Notes: generated by a model from the letters alone, not told the origin. A stretch of 64,000 nt of DNA from JAVXTH01 sp036641395 (GCA_036641395.1 JAVWEY010000002.1:14914-78913); one strand, 5' to 3'; positions 52,129-61,618 are shown, counted from the stretch's first letter. A program made the numbers and translations.

Positions 52129-52317
52129 GATAGCATTCTTAGTTTTCAAAGTTTTAAGTGCACGTGCTGAGATACGGAGAGTTTGAGGCTTTCCATCAAC
52201 TATAACTTTAACTTTTTGAAGATTTACATTCCATTTACGGCGAGAAGCACGCATGGAGTGAGAACGCTTATTACCGGACAAAGGTCCTTTACCTGTAATT
52301 TGACAAACTTTAGACAT
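52126..52317 (-). CDS. rpmB: 50S ribosomal protein L28
   Basis: 63 residues from the ATG at 52317, preceded by AAGGAGG; the upstream frame to 52362 is not needed. The sequence SKVCQITGKGPLSGNKRSHS, followed by MRASRRKWNVNLQKVKV, is typical L28 of the Gram-positive type. Only one Cys remains, so it is the zinc-free form. Its position facing thiN/rsgA is conserved in Firmicutes. An extended -10 box, TGTTATACT on the minus strand, lies at 52393-52401. Confidence 0.96.
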   Translation of the reverse strand: MSKVCQITGKGPLSGNKRSHSMRASRRKWNVNLQKVKVIVDGKPQTLRISARALKTLKTKNAI

Positions 52318-52392
52318 AACATTACCTCCTTCCGTATGGTTCGTTACATAATTCGCTTGCATATCATATCATTTCAAGAAAAAAAATGCAAT

Positions 52393-52401
52393 AGTATAAC
52401 A
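52393..52401 (-). promoter_or_regulatory. rpmB extended -10 promoter
   Basis: On the minus strand TGTTATACT, about 76 bases before the rpmB ATG. The -35 region is weak. Confidence 0.55.
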
Positions 52402-52599
52402 AAAAAAAGTAACAGGTTTTTGCTCGCCTTTTTTAAGAGTTATAATTAGGTTGAGTTTCGCCTCTTATTTAAGCCAATTAAAAATAAAATAACAATAGCT
52501 ATGTAGGATTTGAAGTACAACTAAAAAACGTATAAAATCTATACAAAATAGTTGTTTTGTTATATAATAAGATGTGTAAATATGTAAGGAGATGAGCGA

Positions 52600-54360
52600 A
52601 TGAAAAAATGTATTACGATCATTTCAATCTTATGTTTATTCTTCGCTGCTATCTATTCGCAACGAGATTTTATCTTTGGCCAAGAAGAAGATAAACAAGA
52701 AAATACTTCACCACTTGACCATCAGGATGGTCAGAGTGATGAATTCTTAAAACAACAAGAAAATAGTAAGGTAACGATGAATGGGGATGGAGAACTTGTC
52801 CCAAGTGATACGGTATATGATGCAAACGGAAATATAGTGACAGTTAAAAAAAAGAGTCGAGCTAGAATTGCTTCTCCAATGGTTAATTATGAAGAAGATC
52901 CTAAGTATGGATTTGTTGATTTTAAAGTAGCACGAAAAGGCGATTATGTTGAGTATACGAATGTAGCCACAGGAGAGAGTGGTGCAATCGGAGGTAATAC
53001 GGCTTTGGATGCTGCTTATTTAGGACGAGTAAATGGGAAAATAAGATTTAAAATGGCTGGTGTAATTGGTGATATTGATGATAATAGTGAAGTAAAAGTA
53101 GTACCAGATTCACCTGATTTAAAAGTGTCCTATTATAAAGTGAAAGATGGATGGATTCGCCATTGGTATTTGACTGACTTTGCGAGTGGCTCATGGAAAT
53201 CGGGAACAATTGTCGGGCCTCAACAATCTTATATGGAATCAAATAAGGCGTATTATAGTTATGATGGTCATTATTTTTATGATGATACTACTAAAATGCT
53301 GGATGATTATCGAGGTAACACTTACAATCAATCGATTAATGTCAATCAACCATATTATAACTATTATCAATTCTTATCACATCGCTCTGTTTCTTCTTAT
53401 ACAGCAGATGCATTTAATAAATACATAACAAAGGAAAATTCAAAGATGTTTGGGCTTGGTAGTGAATTTATTTCAAATCAAAATAAATATGGAGTTAATG
53501 CATCTTTAATGTTTGGTCTTGCTTGTAATGAAAGTGCCTATGGAATGAGTTCCATTGCGCAAAATAATAATAATCTATTTGGTCATTCTGCGTATGATTC
53601 CGATCCAGCTGGTTCTGCGAATAAGTATTCTAGTCCGGCTTTCAGTGTTTATTATCATGCAGCTCGATTTGTTTCTTATGGCTATCTAGACCCACTTGAT
53701 TGGCGCTATGAAGGCTCACACCTTGGAGATAAGGGAAGTGGGATTAATGTTCGTTATGCAACAGACCCTTATTGGGGCGAAGTTGCTGCGGGAATTAATT
53801 ATGACTTTGATTCAGAGAATGGAAATGCTAATTATGGTTTATATACAATTGGTATTAAACGTGGAAATGAAAATGTAAATATTCGTAAAGAACCTAATAC
53901 TAGTTCAACAGCTCTTTATTCTACTAATACGGCAACGGATTATCCATTTATTATTTTAGAAAAAGTAAAGGGTGAAGTTGTAAATGGAAGTGATGTTTGG
54001 TATAAGATTCAAAGTGATCCAATTCTGAATTTTGATCGTTCTGCAATTGTTGTTAAGAGAGATGAAAAATACAACTTCTCTAATAATTATGCTTATGTTC
54101 ATTCAAGCTATGTTACTTATTTAGGAGATGGAAAAGGTAAACCTATAAATCCACCAGTTGAAACGATTAAAGGCGATGTAAATGAGGATGGCTATATAAG
54201 TTCAAAAGATTACAATGCAATAAAAAACCATATTACAGGTTATTCTGTTCTAATAGGGGAACGTGCTATAAAAGCTGATGTTAATGGAGATGGGTATATT
54301 AGTTCAAGGGATTATAATGCAATTAAGAATCATATAACTGGAGTACAATTGTTAAATTAA
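52600..54360 (+). CDS. Secreted glucosaminidase with dockerin module
   Basis: 586 residues. Signal peptide (about 1-26), an acidic low-complexity linker, then a region (about 85-240) of unknown fold. The glucosaminidase domain (about 265-410) has the catalytic Glu in LACNESAYGMSS and the NNNLFG motif. An SH3-like segment (about 415-530) follows, with NVNIRKEPNTSS. The end is a type I dockerin: two 23-residue Ca2+-binding repeats, GDVNEDGYISSKDYNAIKN and ADVNGDGYISSRDYNAIKN. It is probably a peptidoglycan hydrolase held at the surface by a cohesin partner. AAGGAG precedes the ATG. Confidence 0.9.
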   Translation: MKKCITIISILCLFFAAIYSQRDFIFGQEEDKQENTSPLDHQDGQSDEFLKQQENSKVTMNGDGELVPSDTVYDANGNIVTVKKKSRARIASPMVNYEEDPKYGFVDFKVARKGDYVEYTNVATGESGAIGGNTALDAAYLGRVNGKIRFKMAGVIGDIDDNSEVKVVPDSPDLKVSYYKVKDGWIRHWYLTDFASGSWKSGTIVGPQQSYMESNKAYYSYDGHYFYDDTTKMLDDYRGNTYNQSINVNQPYYNYYQFLSHRSVSSYTADAFNKYITKENSKMFGLGSEFISNQNKYGVNASLMFGLACNESAYGMSSIAQNNNNLFGHSAYDSDPAGSANKYSSPAFSVYYHAARFVSYGYLDPLDWRYEGSHLGDKGSGINVRYATDPYWGEVAAGINYDFDSENGNANYGLYTIGIKRGNENVNIRKEPNTSSTALYSTNTATDYPFIILEKVKGEVVNGSDVWYKIQSDPILNFDRSAIVVKRDEKYNFSNNYAYVHSSYVTYLGDGKGKPINPPVETIKGDVNEDGYISSKDYNAIKNHITGYSVLIGERAIKADVNGDGYISSRDYNAIKNHITGVQLLN

Positions 54361-54371
54361 AGGAGTATTTA

Positions 54372-55766
54372 ATGAAAAAAATATCGAAAATATCAAAGGT
54401 AATTGGTGTCTTTCTAATTTCATTTAGTTGCTTAATTGTTATGAATAATGAAAAAATATTTGCAGGCTATTTTTCTGTCAGCACTAATGTTTCTTCTGTT
54501 AGTTCAGGTGGAGCCTTTGTAACATCGGTAAGTCTTTCTGGAAATGGTTCTGGGATGGTGTATTTTTCTGGAAATAATGCAACAGTAAGTGCCTCAAGTA
54601 TGTATTGTGACACAACTTGTTCTGTTAATGCAGTGGCTGGATCATCAGGAACGGCGAGTGTTACGGTAACAATGGGTAAGCCTAATTCTCCAAATGAAGT
54701 TACAGATTGTTTGGATGGTACAATAATTGCCGGAGAAAAGACTGTCTCCGTTAGTATTGCAAATAAACCACCATTATCAGGCGGTGGTGGTACTACTTAT
54801 GTCCCTCCAAAAGTAAATACAGACCCAGATAAACGATCCGCTGATAATAATCTTGCAGGTCTAAGTGTTTCTCAAGGAAAACTAACACCGGATTTTAATA
54901 GTGAAGTAACTAATTATCGAGTAGAGGCTGGAGCTAATCTTAAAGAAATTAATATTGAAGCGAAAGCGACTGATGCGAAGGCTAGTGTAAGTGGAACTGG
55001 GAAAAAAGAACTTAAAGTTGGTGAAAACAGTTTTGATGTTATTTGTACTGCTGAGAATACCGTTACTAAAACTTATAATATTATAGTTTATGTTGATGAA
55101 AAACCGCTTGTTTATACAAAATATGAAAATAAAGAATTAGGAGTAGTAAGAAACTTAACTGGGTTGAGTATTCCTACTGGTTTTAGTGCTACTAAGATTA
55201 AAATGAATAAAAAAGAAATTGATGCATGGAAGAATGAAGCAGGAACTACACTTGTTTATTTGATGGATAAAAAAGGTAATAAGAACTTTTATTTATATGA
55301 TATGAAAAAAGGCGTTACTAGTATTTATGTGCCAGTAACTTTGGCTGGACATAATCTTGCGATAATCGATATTCCTGAAAGTACGAAAGATCGTAATGGC
55401 ATGAAATTTGTTGAAAATATACTAGTTGATAACCATAAAATTATTGGTTGGACTTATGACGATGTGAATAAAAAAGATTTTTCTCTACATTTATTTATGA
55501 ATGAAAAAGGGGAAAAGGTATATTATCAGTATGATAATAAAGAAAATATTTTACAACGTTATATTGAAACGAAAGAAAATGCAAGTAATGTATTTGGTGA
55601 TGTCATTACTTATGTTAGTATTGGGCTAGCAGGTTTATTTGCGATTGGATTCAGTGTTTTAATGATAAAAAATACAAGATTAAAGAAAAGTTTAATGAGA
55701 AAGTCTAGATCTTTATATGAACCTGAAGTAATAAAGGGTCAAGATCTCAATGATATGCATAGTTAA
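54372..55766 (+). CDS. Membrane-anchored surface protein with cadherin-like beta-sandwich
   Basis: 464 residues. Signal peptide (about 1-31); a Ser/Gly/Val-rich beta domain (about 33-105) with a CDTTC pair; a Gly/Pro linker; a cadherin-like beta-sandwich (about 157-245, NNLAGLSVSQGKLTPDFNSE, VTKTYNIIVYV); a further domain of unknown type (250-400); one TM segment (about 412-433) and a basic cytoplasmic tail. It starts 11 bases after the dockerin protein, so the two are made together. The first beta domain could be a cohesin-like receptor, not recognisable by eye. Next operon is ftsA-ftsZ. Confidence 0.8.
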   Translation: MKKISKISKVIGVFLISFSCLIVMNNEKIFAGYFSVSTNVSSVSSGGAFVTSVSLSGNGSGMVYFSGNNATVSASSMYCDTTCSVNAVAGSSGTASVTVTMGKPNSPNEVTDCLDGTIIAGEKTVSVSIANKPPLSGGGGTTYVPPKVNTDPDKRSADNNLAGLSVSQGKLTPDFNSEVTNYRVEAGANLKEINIEAKATDAKASVSGTGKKELKVGENSFDVICTAENTVTKTYNIIVYVDEKPLVYTKYENKELGVVRNLTGLSIPTGFSATKIKMNKKEIDAWKNEAGTTLVYLMDKKGNKNFYLYDMKKGVTSIYVPVTLAGHNLAIIDIPESTKDRNGMKFVENILVDNHKIIGWTYDDVNKKDFSLHLFMNEKGEKVYYQYDNKENILQRYIETKENASNVFGDVITYVSIGLAGLFAIGFSVLMIKNTRLKKSLMRKSRSLYEPEVIKGQDLNDMHS

Positions 55767-55790
55767 CGAGTAGTTTTCTATGCTTTTTTG
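55756..55790 (+). terminator. Terminator after the beta-sandwich gene
   Basis: GCATAG (55757-55762) and CTATGC (55778-55783) with a long loop, followed by six T residues. Confidence 0.68.
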
Positions 55791-55919
55791 TAATTAATTC
55801 AAAAAAGGTGTACAAAATGTAATTCTTTTTCATATTTTTTTATTTTACTATTTTTTAAAGGTCAAATATATGATATTATTATAAAAGAATATGTTAATAA
55901 GTAAGGGGGGTTCAACCTT

Positions 55920-57173
55920 ATGCAAAATAAGCAGATATTTGCTGCTTTAGAAATTGCTGATCACGAGATACGTTTGATGGTAGGAGAATTCCATGAAACG
56001 CGTTTTAATGTGTTACGAGTAGAACGGGCAAGTATTATTGGTGTTAAGGATAACAAAATTATAAATGAACAAAATATTATTATGGCAATCAGAAAAGTCA
56101 TTGCAAGTGCTTCAACAGCCCTTGATTATAAAATTGAACGGGTATTGTTGGCAATTCCAAGTATTGGTGTTGCTCGTCATAATAAAAAAATCAATGTTTA
56201 TTTAGAAGATGGATCTAAACGGGTTCGGTTATCACATATTCAAACGGGCGTAAATGAGGCTATTTTATATAAACCTAGTGATGCGTTAGAACTTGTAAAT
56301 ATCGGTTGTATTAAATATATTACAAATGGAATAACCTCACGTAAAATGCCTTTAAATGAAGTGTGCGATGTTCTGACAATGAGTGTTGATTTATTATTTG
56401 CGGATAAAGACATTGTATATTCCTATGCACGGTGTATTGAAAAATCGGGACTTGAAATTATGGATATCTGTCTAGATTCTTATGCGATTGCAGAAGAGGC
56501 AGCTATCTTTGAACAAACGGTAGATAAATATGTTATATTAATTGATTTAGCCCGTCAAAATACGACACTTTCTCTATTTACTCATGGTAAACTAGTTAGT
56601 TGTGAACAGATGGATATAGGTTATGGTAATTGGATTGAAGATTTAAAAGTTACTTATAATTTACCTTATGATGTCGGATTTCGATTAGTTAAAAATAGTT
56701 GTTTTAATAAAGATGAGTTAGATGATTCCGTTGTTTATATTTGGAGTGAAAAAGGGGAACAGAAACAAATTAGTGAAAATCAATTGTATGAAAGTGTAAT
56801 GCCTTCACTCAAAGAATGGATTAGTAAATTGAATGAAGTTTGTAAGCCAATTATTGAAAGTGGTAATGTTCGCTATTTGATGAGTGGTGAAGGAATGGAA
56901 ATTCAAGGCATTGAAACATTACTTAATGAATTTAATGCACCAGCACAGATTTATGTGCCTCAAACAATCGGTGCAAGAGATTGTTCACTTGTTACATGTT
57001 TAGGATTATTCTATGCATGGAAATCACAGCTTAATATACGAAAAGATGATCGGATTTGTTGTGATGTACGGGATTTAAATAAAGCGATTGATAACTTAAA
57101 TCCTAGAAAAGCAAGTTTTGAAGAGAATGGTTTTACTAAAAAATTAAAAAGTATGCTTTTAAGTGAAAAATAA
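55920..57173 (+). CDS. ftsA: Cell division protein FtsA, divergent
   Basis: 417 residues. An actin-like protein that tethers FtsZ to the membrane. Position before ftsZ, length and domain order fit FtsA. A final amphipathic segment, NGFTKKLKSMLLSEK (403-417), is a likely membrane-targeting helix. The nucleotide motifs are changed: phosphate 1 reads ALEIADHEIRLMVGE (usual GLDIGTxK), phosphate 2 reads LIDLARQNTTLSLF (usual VDIGGGTTDLAVF) at 207-220, and the adenosine motif is LMSGEGMEIQG. Poly-G Shine-Dalgarno (GGGGGG) 11 bases before the ATG. Overlaps the ftsZ reading frame upstream of its chosen start. Confidence 0.88.
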   Translation: MQNKQIFAALEIADHEIRLMVGEFHETRFNVLRVERASIIGVKDNKIINEQNIIMAIRKVIASASTALDYKIERVLLAIPSIGVARHNKKINVYLEDGSKRVRLSHIQTGVNEAILYKPSDALELVNIGCIKYITNGITSRKMPLNEVCDVLTMSVDLLFADKDIVYSYARCIEKSGLEIMDICLDSYAIAEEAAIFEQTVDKYVILIDLARQNTTLSLFTHGKLVSCEQMDIGYGNWIEDLKVTYNLPYDVGFRLVKNSCFNKDELDDSVVYIWSEKGEQKQISENQLYESVMPSLKEWISKLNEVCKPIIESGNVRYLMSGEGMEIQGIETLLNEFNAPAQIYVPQTIGARDCSLVTCLGLFYAWKSQLNIRKDDRICCDVRDLNKAIDNLNPRKASFEENGFTKKLKSMLLSEK

Positions 57174-57192
57174 GAGAGCGAGGACAATGAGA

Positions 57193-58302
57193 ATGAGCGA
57201 TTTACAATTTGAACAAGTAGCAAAAATTAAAGTCTTTGGAATTGGAGGCGGTGGTTGTAATGCCGTTAATCGAATGGTTTCAGAGGGAGTTAAAGGTGTA
57301 GACTTTTATGTAGCGAATACAGACCTACAAACTTTAAAAATTTCACCAGTTGAAAATAAGATTATTTTAGGTCGTGAAGTTACAAAAGGCTTAGGTGCTG
57401 GTGCAAATCCAGAAGTAGGAAGACGCGCTGCACAAGAAAACGAAAATGAAATTCGTGAAATTATGAAGGGTACTGACATGGTGTTCATTACTGCTGGTTT
57501 AGGTGGTGGTACTGGTACGGGTGCTGCTCCATTATTTGCGAAAATTGCGAAAGAAGAAGGAGCTTTAACGGTTGGTATTGTTACAAAACCATTTACCTTT
57601 GAAGGAAAGAAACGATTAAGTTCTGCAGAAGTTGGACTAGCAGAGTTACGTGAACATGTTGATTCGCTAATTATTGTATCAAATAATAATTTGCTTGAAG
57701 TAATTGGAAGAAAACCAATCAGTGAGGCATTCCAAGCAGCTGATAATGTTTTACGTCAAGGTGTTCAAACGATTACAGATTTAATTGCAGTTCCTGCCCT
57801 AGTTAATTTAGATTTTGCGGATGTAAAGGCAATTATGGAAGGTCAGGGTAGTGCCTTAATTGGTATTGGTATGGCCGAGGGTGAAGATAAAGCACGTACA
57901 GCAGCTGAAAAAGCAATTCAATCACCTTTGTTGGAAGCACAGATTACTGGTGCTAAGAATGCAATTGTTAACATCACCGGTGGTGAAAGCATTACATTAT
58001 TTGATGCTGAAGACGCAATGGCTTTAGTTCGAGAAGCTGCAGGTAATGATATTGATGTTATCTTTGGTGTCGCAATTAATGAAAAACTTGGTGATTCTAT
58101 TATAGTAACGGTAATTGCTACTGGATTTGAAGATAATCATGAAGATTTAATTAAAACAAAAAAAGTAGAAAACAATCGTAGTAGTACATTCACAATTCCA
58201 ACTCGTAGTGAACCGGTCAATGAGACACCCCACTTTGAAGATGTAAGTCGTGATGACGATGATGATGACGGTGGAATTCCATCCTTCTTCATATCTCGCT
58301 AA
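57193..58302 (+). CDS. ftsZ: Cell division protein FtsZ
   Basis: 369 residues from ATG 57193, nine bases after AGG; ATG 57187 is also possible, with too close spacing. The tubulin-like GTPase forms the Z ring. Motifs: IKVFGIGGGGCNAVNRM, GLGGGTGTGAAP (GTP-binding), and NLDFADVKAIM (T7 catalytic loop region). The disordered acidic linker ends in DDDDDDGGIPSFFISR-like IPSFFISR, the conserved C-terminal peptide that binds FtsA and other partners. Linker is short (about 40 residues). Confidence 0.98.
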   Translation: MSDLQFEQVAKIKVFGIGGGGCNAVNRMVSEGVKGVDFYVANTDLQTLKISPVENKIILGREVTKGLGAGANPEVGRRAAQENENEIREIMKGTDMVFITAGLGGGTGTGAAPLFAKIAKEEGALTVGIVTKPFTFEGKKRLSSAEVGLAELREHVDSLIIVSNNNLLEVIGRKPISEAFQAADNVLRQGVQTITDLIAVPALVNLDFADVKAIMEGQGSALIGIGMAEGEDKARTAAEKAIQSPLLEAQITGAKNAIVNITGGESITLFDAEDAMALVREAAGNDIDVIFGVAINEKLGDSIIVTVIATGFEDNHEDLIKTKKVENNRSSTFTIPTRSEPVNETPHFEDVSRDDDDDDGGIPSFFISR

Positions 58303-58752
58303 ATGAAAGTCCTGTACATTGATTCAACATGTTTTGAAAACTTTGAGAAAGAAGCATTGATGCGTTTACGTTTTATACAATACTGTCAAGATGCGAAACT
58401 CGATAAAATTATTTTTTCTAGACAATTGAATGAAACAGCAGGAACTGTTAAATCGATAACATTTATCAAAAAATATGTTGATAAGATAATATTTGCACCT
58501 CATTCATTTCAATTTAATAATGAAAAGGTAATAATTAAGGAAAAACTTATGGTTGTTCATAAACGAGTTTATAATCTAAGTGAAAAAGCAATCTACTTAA
58601 TTAACGAATCTTTGATTCCTAATCGTTTATATTTTAATTTAGATAATGATTATTCAAATAAAATTGTAAATGATATTATGAAAATGTTGTTAGATCAAGT
58701 AGAAGATAATCAAGATCACATGTTACGTATTAATAAAATGAAATTGAACTAG
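58303..58752 (+). CDS. Unknown 149-residue protein linked to ftsZ
   Basis: The ATG follows the ftsZ stop with no gap, so it is probably made by coupled translation. The sequence has no signal peptide or TM segment. Alternating hydrophobic and charged segments (MKVLYIDSTCFENFEKEALM, KIIFSRQLNE, KAIYLINESLIPNR, IVNDIMKMLLDQVEDN) suggest an alpha/beta fold with a helical C terminus. It is not SepF, YggS or any division protein I recognise. A strong terminator follows, so it is the last gene of the division operon. Confidence 0.8.
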   Translation: MKVLYIDSTCFENFEKEALMRLRFIQYCQDAKLDKIIFSRQLNETAGTVKSITFIKKYVDKIIFAPHSFQFNNEKVIIKEKLMVVHKRVYNLSEKAIYLINESLIPNRLYFNLDNDYSNKIVNDIMKMLLDQVEDNQDHMLRINKMKLN

Positions 58753-58778
58753 TCACATAAATCATGTGACTTTTTTTG
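58751..58778 (+). terminator. Terminator of the ftsA-ftsZ operon
   Basis: AGTCACAT (58751-58758) and ATGTGACT (58764-58771) followed by seven T residues. Confidence 0.92.
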
Positions 58779-58848
58779 TCTTCTTTTGTCTGATATCTCA
58801 TATCTCTTGTGTTCAAGCATAAAGTAGATTATCAGGAGGTATTAGCAT

Positions 58849-61425
58849 ATGACTTATCGTAATAGTATCTATGCAGTATTAAAAAAATATAAAGTAGATG
58901 AAAATATTGGCTTAAGTGATAATGAAGTAGAGAAAAGATTAAAACAATATGGATTGAATGAATTAAAAAAGGATAAAAAAATTTCATTAATTGAAATGTT
59001 TATCCAACAGTTTAAAGATCCAATGGTACTTATTTTATTAGTAGGTGCGATTGTTTCTATTTTTTTAAAGGAATATGTTGATTCAATTATTATTTTTAGT
59101 GTTATAACTCTTAATGCTTTTATCGGTGTAATTCAAGAATCTAAAGCAGAAAAGGCAATTGAAGCATTAAAAGCTTTATCTTCTCCTCATGCCTTTGTCA
59201 TAAGGAATGCTTGTTTAATTGAAATTGCATCAAGTGAACTTGTGTTGGGTGATATTGTAGAACTTAAAACAGGATGTTATATTCCTGCTGATTTAAGACT
59301 ATTATCAACGGTTAATCTTAAGGTAGATGAATCGACACTTACCGGTGAAAGTGAGGCAGTAGAAAAAGATGCTGATATTATATATTCAAATGAAGAATTA
59401 ATTGGTGATCAACGTAATATGGCATTTATGTCAACGTTTGTTACATATGGGAAAGGTCGAGGAATTGTTGTTTCGACTGGGATGAATAGTGAAGTTGGGA
59501 AAATTGCATGTATGCTAGAAGAAAAAAATGAAGATATGACCCCTTTACAAAAACGACTAGCAGCATTATCGAAACAATTAGGTTTTATTTCAGTTGTTAT
59601 TTGTACTTTAATGTTTATTATTGCTTTATTTCAAGGAAGAAATCTATTTGATATGTTGATTCTTTCGATTTCACTTGCAGTAGCTGCCATACCTGAGGGA
59701 TTACCAGCCGTTGTTACGATTGTATTAGCGATTGGTGTTCAAGAAATGAGTGCAAATAATGCAATTGTTCGTAAACTACACGCAGTTGAAACACTCGGTT
59801 CAGTATCAATCATTTGTAGTGATAAGACTGGTACTTTAACGCAAAATAAAATGCATGTTGAAACAATTTACGCAAAAGATGAATTTAATTTTGAACCAGA
59901 TGATATTTTTTATCATGCTTTAATATTATGTAATGATGTTTATATTCAAGGGGATGAGATAATTGGAGAACCAATGGAAAAAGCACTTGCACACTTTGCT
60001 ATAAATAAGGGATTTAATAAACAAACTTTAGAATGTAATTATCCAAGAGTAAATGAAATCCCGTTTGATTCAAATCGTAAGTTGATGAGCACTGTGCATA
60101 AAATGAAAAAAGATTATCGCATTTATACTAAGGGTGCTTGGGAAAAGATATTAGATATAAGTACTTCTCTTTATAAAGATGGGCAGTGTATTGCTTTAAA
60201 TGAATATGAAAGAGCAAAAATTATTGAAGCAGGAAGAATTATGAGCACCAATGCTTTAAGAATTATTGCAGTTGGTTATCGTAATATTAAAAATCCATTA
60301 AGTTCAGAATTGGAACAAGGTCTTACTTTTCTTGGTTTAGTTGGCTTGATTGATCCACCTAGAGAAAATGTGAAAGAAAGTATCGAATCTTGTCATAATG
60401 CGGGTATTTCCGTGGCAATGATTACCGGAGATCATCCACTTACTGCACTTGCTATTGCACGTCAACTCAATATCGCAAGAAGTGAAAATGAGGTAATTAG
60501 TGGGAGTGAGTTAGATGAAATGGATGATCAGTCATTAAATCAATGTATAAAAAATAAGCATGTTTTCGCAAGAGTTACACCGCTTCACAAAGTTAGAATT
60601 GTAAAGGCGTTTAAAAGCAATGGTTATGTTGTAGCAATGTCGGGGGATGGGGTAAACGATGCACCTTCCTTAAAACAAGCAGATATTGGAATTGCAATGG
60701 GTAAGGATGGAACAGATGTATGTAAACAAGCGAGTGATATGATTTTATGCGATGATGATTTTTCAACAATTGTTAGAGCAATTGAAGCTGGAAGAAATAT
60801 TTATTTGAACATTCAAAAAGCAGTTCTTTATTTATTATCTTGTAATCTTGGGGAAATTACTGCTTTGTTTCTTGCAATTGTTTGCTTACCGGATGTTGTT
60901 TCAACATTATGTGCCGTTCAAATATTGTGGGTTAATTTAATTACGGATGCACTACCTGCTCTTGCATTAGGTGTTGATCCAAAAGATTGCTTCATTATGA
61001 GAGAAAAGCCAAGGGATCGCAAAGAAAGTTTATTTGCTCATGGTGGAATTATGTTTACGATTTTAAATGGTATGTTAATTGGAACGATTACACTGGTTGC
61101 GTTTCGCTATGGTTTAAACATTAGTAATCGAAATGCTCAAACAATGGCTTTTATGGTATTGTCTATCTCTCAATTATTTCATGCTTTGAATTTAACTAGT
61201 CGCACTCATTCAATTTTCACAGTTGGTATTTTTAAGAATAAGTGGTTAATTCTAACTATCATATTTGGGGTTATCTTACAAGTTATGGTTTGTAATCTAC
61301 CTTTTTTCCAAGCTTTATTAAAAACAGAACGTCTAGATATGATAGCCTGGCTTATTATATTTGGATTATCGTTGTTACCAATTGTTATCAATGAGATCAG
61401 TAAATGGATTGCGAAAGAACATTGA
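58849..61425 (+). CDS. P-type Ca2+-transporting ATPase
   Basis: 858 residues, type IIA/IIB. It exports Ca2+ at the expense of ATP. N-terminal cation-ATPase domain (about 1-70), M1-M2, the TGES actuator loop, IPEGLPAVVTIVLA in M4, phosphorylation site CSDKTGTLTQN, hinge GDGVNDAPSLKQADIGIAMG, and M6 VNLITDALPALALGVD with the Asn and Asp that bind Ca2+. The C terminus lacks a calmodulin-type extension. AGGAGG lies a normal distance upstream. Single gene. Confidence 0.95.
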   Translation: MTYRNSIYAVLKKYKVDENIGLSDNEVEKRLKQYGLNELKKDKKISLIEMFIQQFKDPMVLILLVGAIVSIFLKEYVDSIIIFSVITLNAFIGVIQESKAEKAIEALKALSSPHAFVIRNACLIEIASSELVLGDIVELKTGCYIPADLRLLSTVNLKVDESTLTGESEAVEKDADIIYSNEELIGDQRNMAFMSTFVTYGKGRGIVVSTGMNSEVGKIACMLEEKNEDMTPLQKRLAALSKQLGFISVVICTLMFIIALFQGRNLFDMLILSISLAVAAIPEGLPAVVTIVLAIGVQEMSANNAIVRKLHAVETLGSVSIICSDKTGTLTQNKMHVETIYAKDEFNFEPDDIFYHALILCNDVYIQGDEIIGEPMEKALAHFAINKGFNKQTLECNYPRVNEIPFDSNRKLMSTVHKMKKDYRIYTKGAWEKILDISTSLYKDGQCIALNEYERAKIIEAGRIMSTNALRIIAVGYRNIKNPLSSELEQGLTFLGLVGLIDPPRENVKESIESCHNAGISVAMITGDHPLTALAIARQLNIARSENEVISGSELDEMDDQSLNQCIKNKHVFARVTPLHKVRIVKAFKSNGYVVAMSGDGVNDAPSLKQADIGIAMGKDGTDVCKQASDMILCDDDFSTIVRAIEAGRNIYLNIQKAVLYLLSCNLGEITALFLAIVCLPDVVSTLCAVQILWVNLITDALPALALGVDPKDCFIMREKPRDRKESLFAHGGIMFTILNGMLIGTITLVAFRYGLNISNRNAQTMAFMVLSISQLFHALNLTSRTHSIFTVGIFKNKWLILTIIFGVILQVMVCNLPFFQALLKTERLDMIAWLIIFGLSLLPIVINEISKWIAKEH

Positions 61426-61452
61426 TTTTGATTGTTTTTTATAGAAATTAAA

Positions 61453-61481
61453 TTGTAAATATTTTTATTATGTGCTATTAT
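61453..61481 (+). promoter_or_regulatory. Promoter of the uracil permease with overlapping palindrome
   Basis: TTGTAA (61453-61458), 17 bases, extended -10 TGCTATTAT ending at 61481. A perfect 8-bp inverted repeat TATGTGCT (61469-61476) and AGCACATA (61488-61495) brackets the -10 box. Confidence 0.65.
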
Positions 61482-61495
61482 ATTAACAGCACATA

Positions 61496-61589
61496 GGTCT
61501 TTAAGTTGATCCCGAGAGGTCAGCAAGGCATTGGTAGCAACACATCCTTTTGTCATAAACAGATCTGTCAAGTGCAGGTCTGTTTTTTT
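61496..61589 (+). promoter_or_regulatory. PyrR-type attenuator leader
   Basis: The anti-antiterminator GTTGATCCCGAGAGGTCAGC (61504-61523) carries the GATCC-GAGAGG core recognised by PyrR. It is followed by a terminator, AACAGATCTG (61558-61567) pairing with CAGGTCTGTT (61575-61584) and a T run. When UMP is abundant, PyrR would favour termination before the permease gene. Confidence 0.88.
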
Positions 61590-61618
61590 ATCACCTGTGT
61601 GAAAAAGGAGGAAATTGT

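Noticed and set aside
53180..53428. Open frames within the glucosaminidase gene
   Set aside because: Shadows in other frames of a gene with clear domains.
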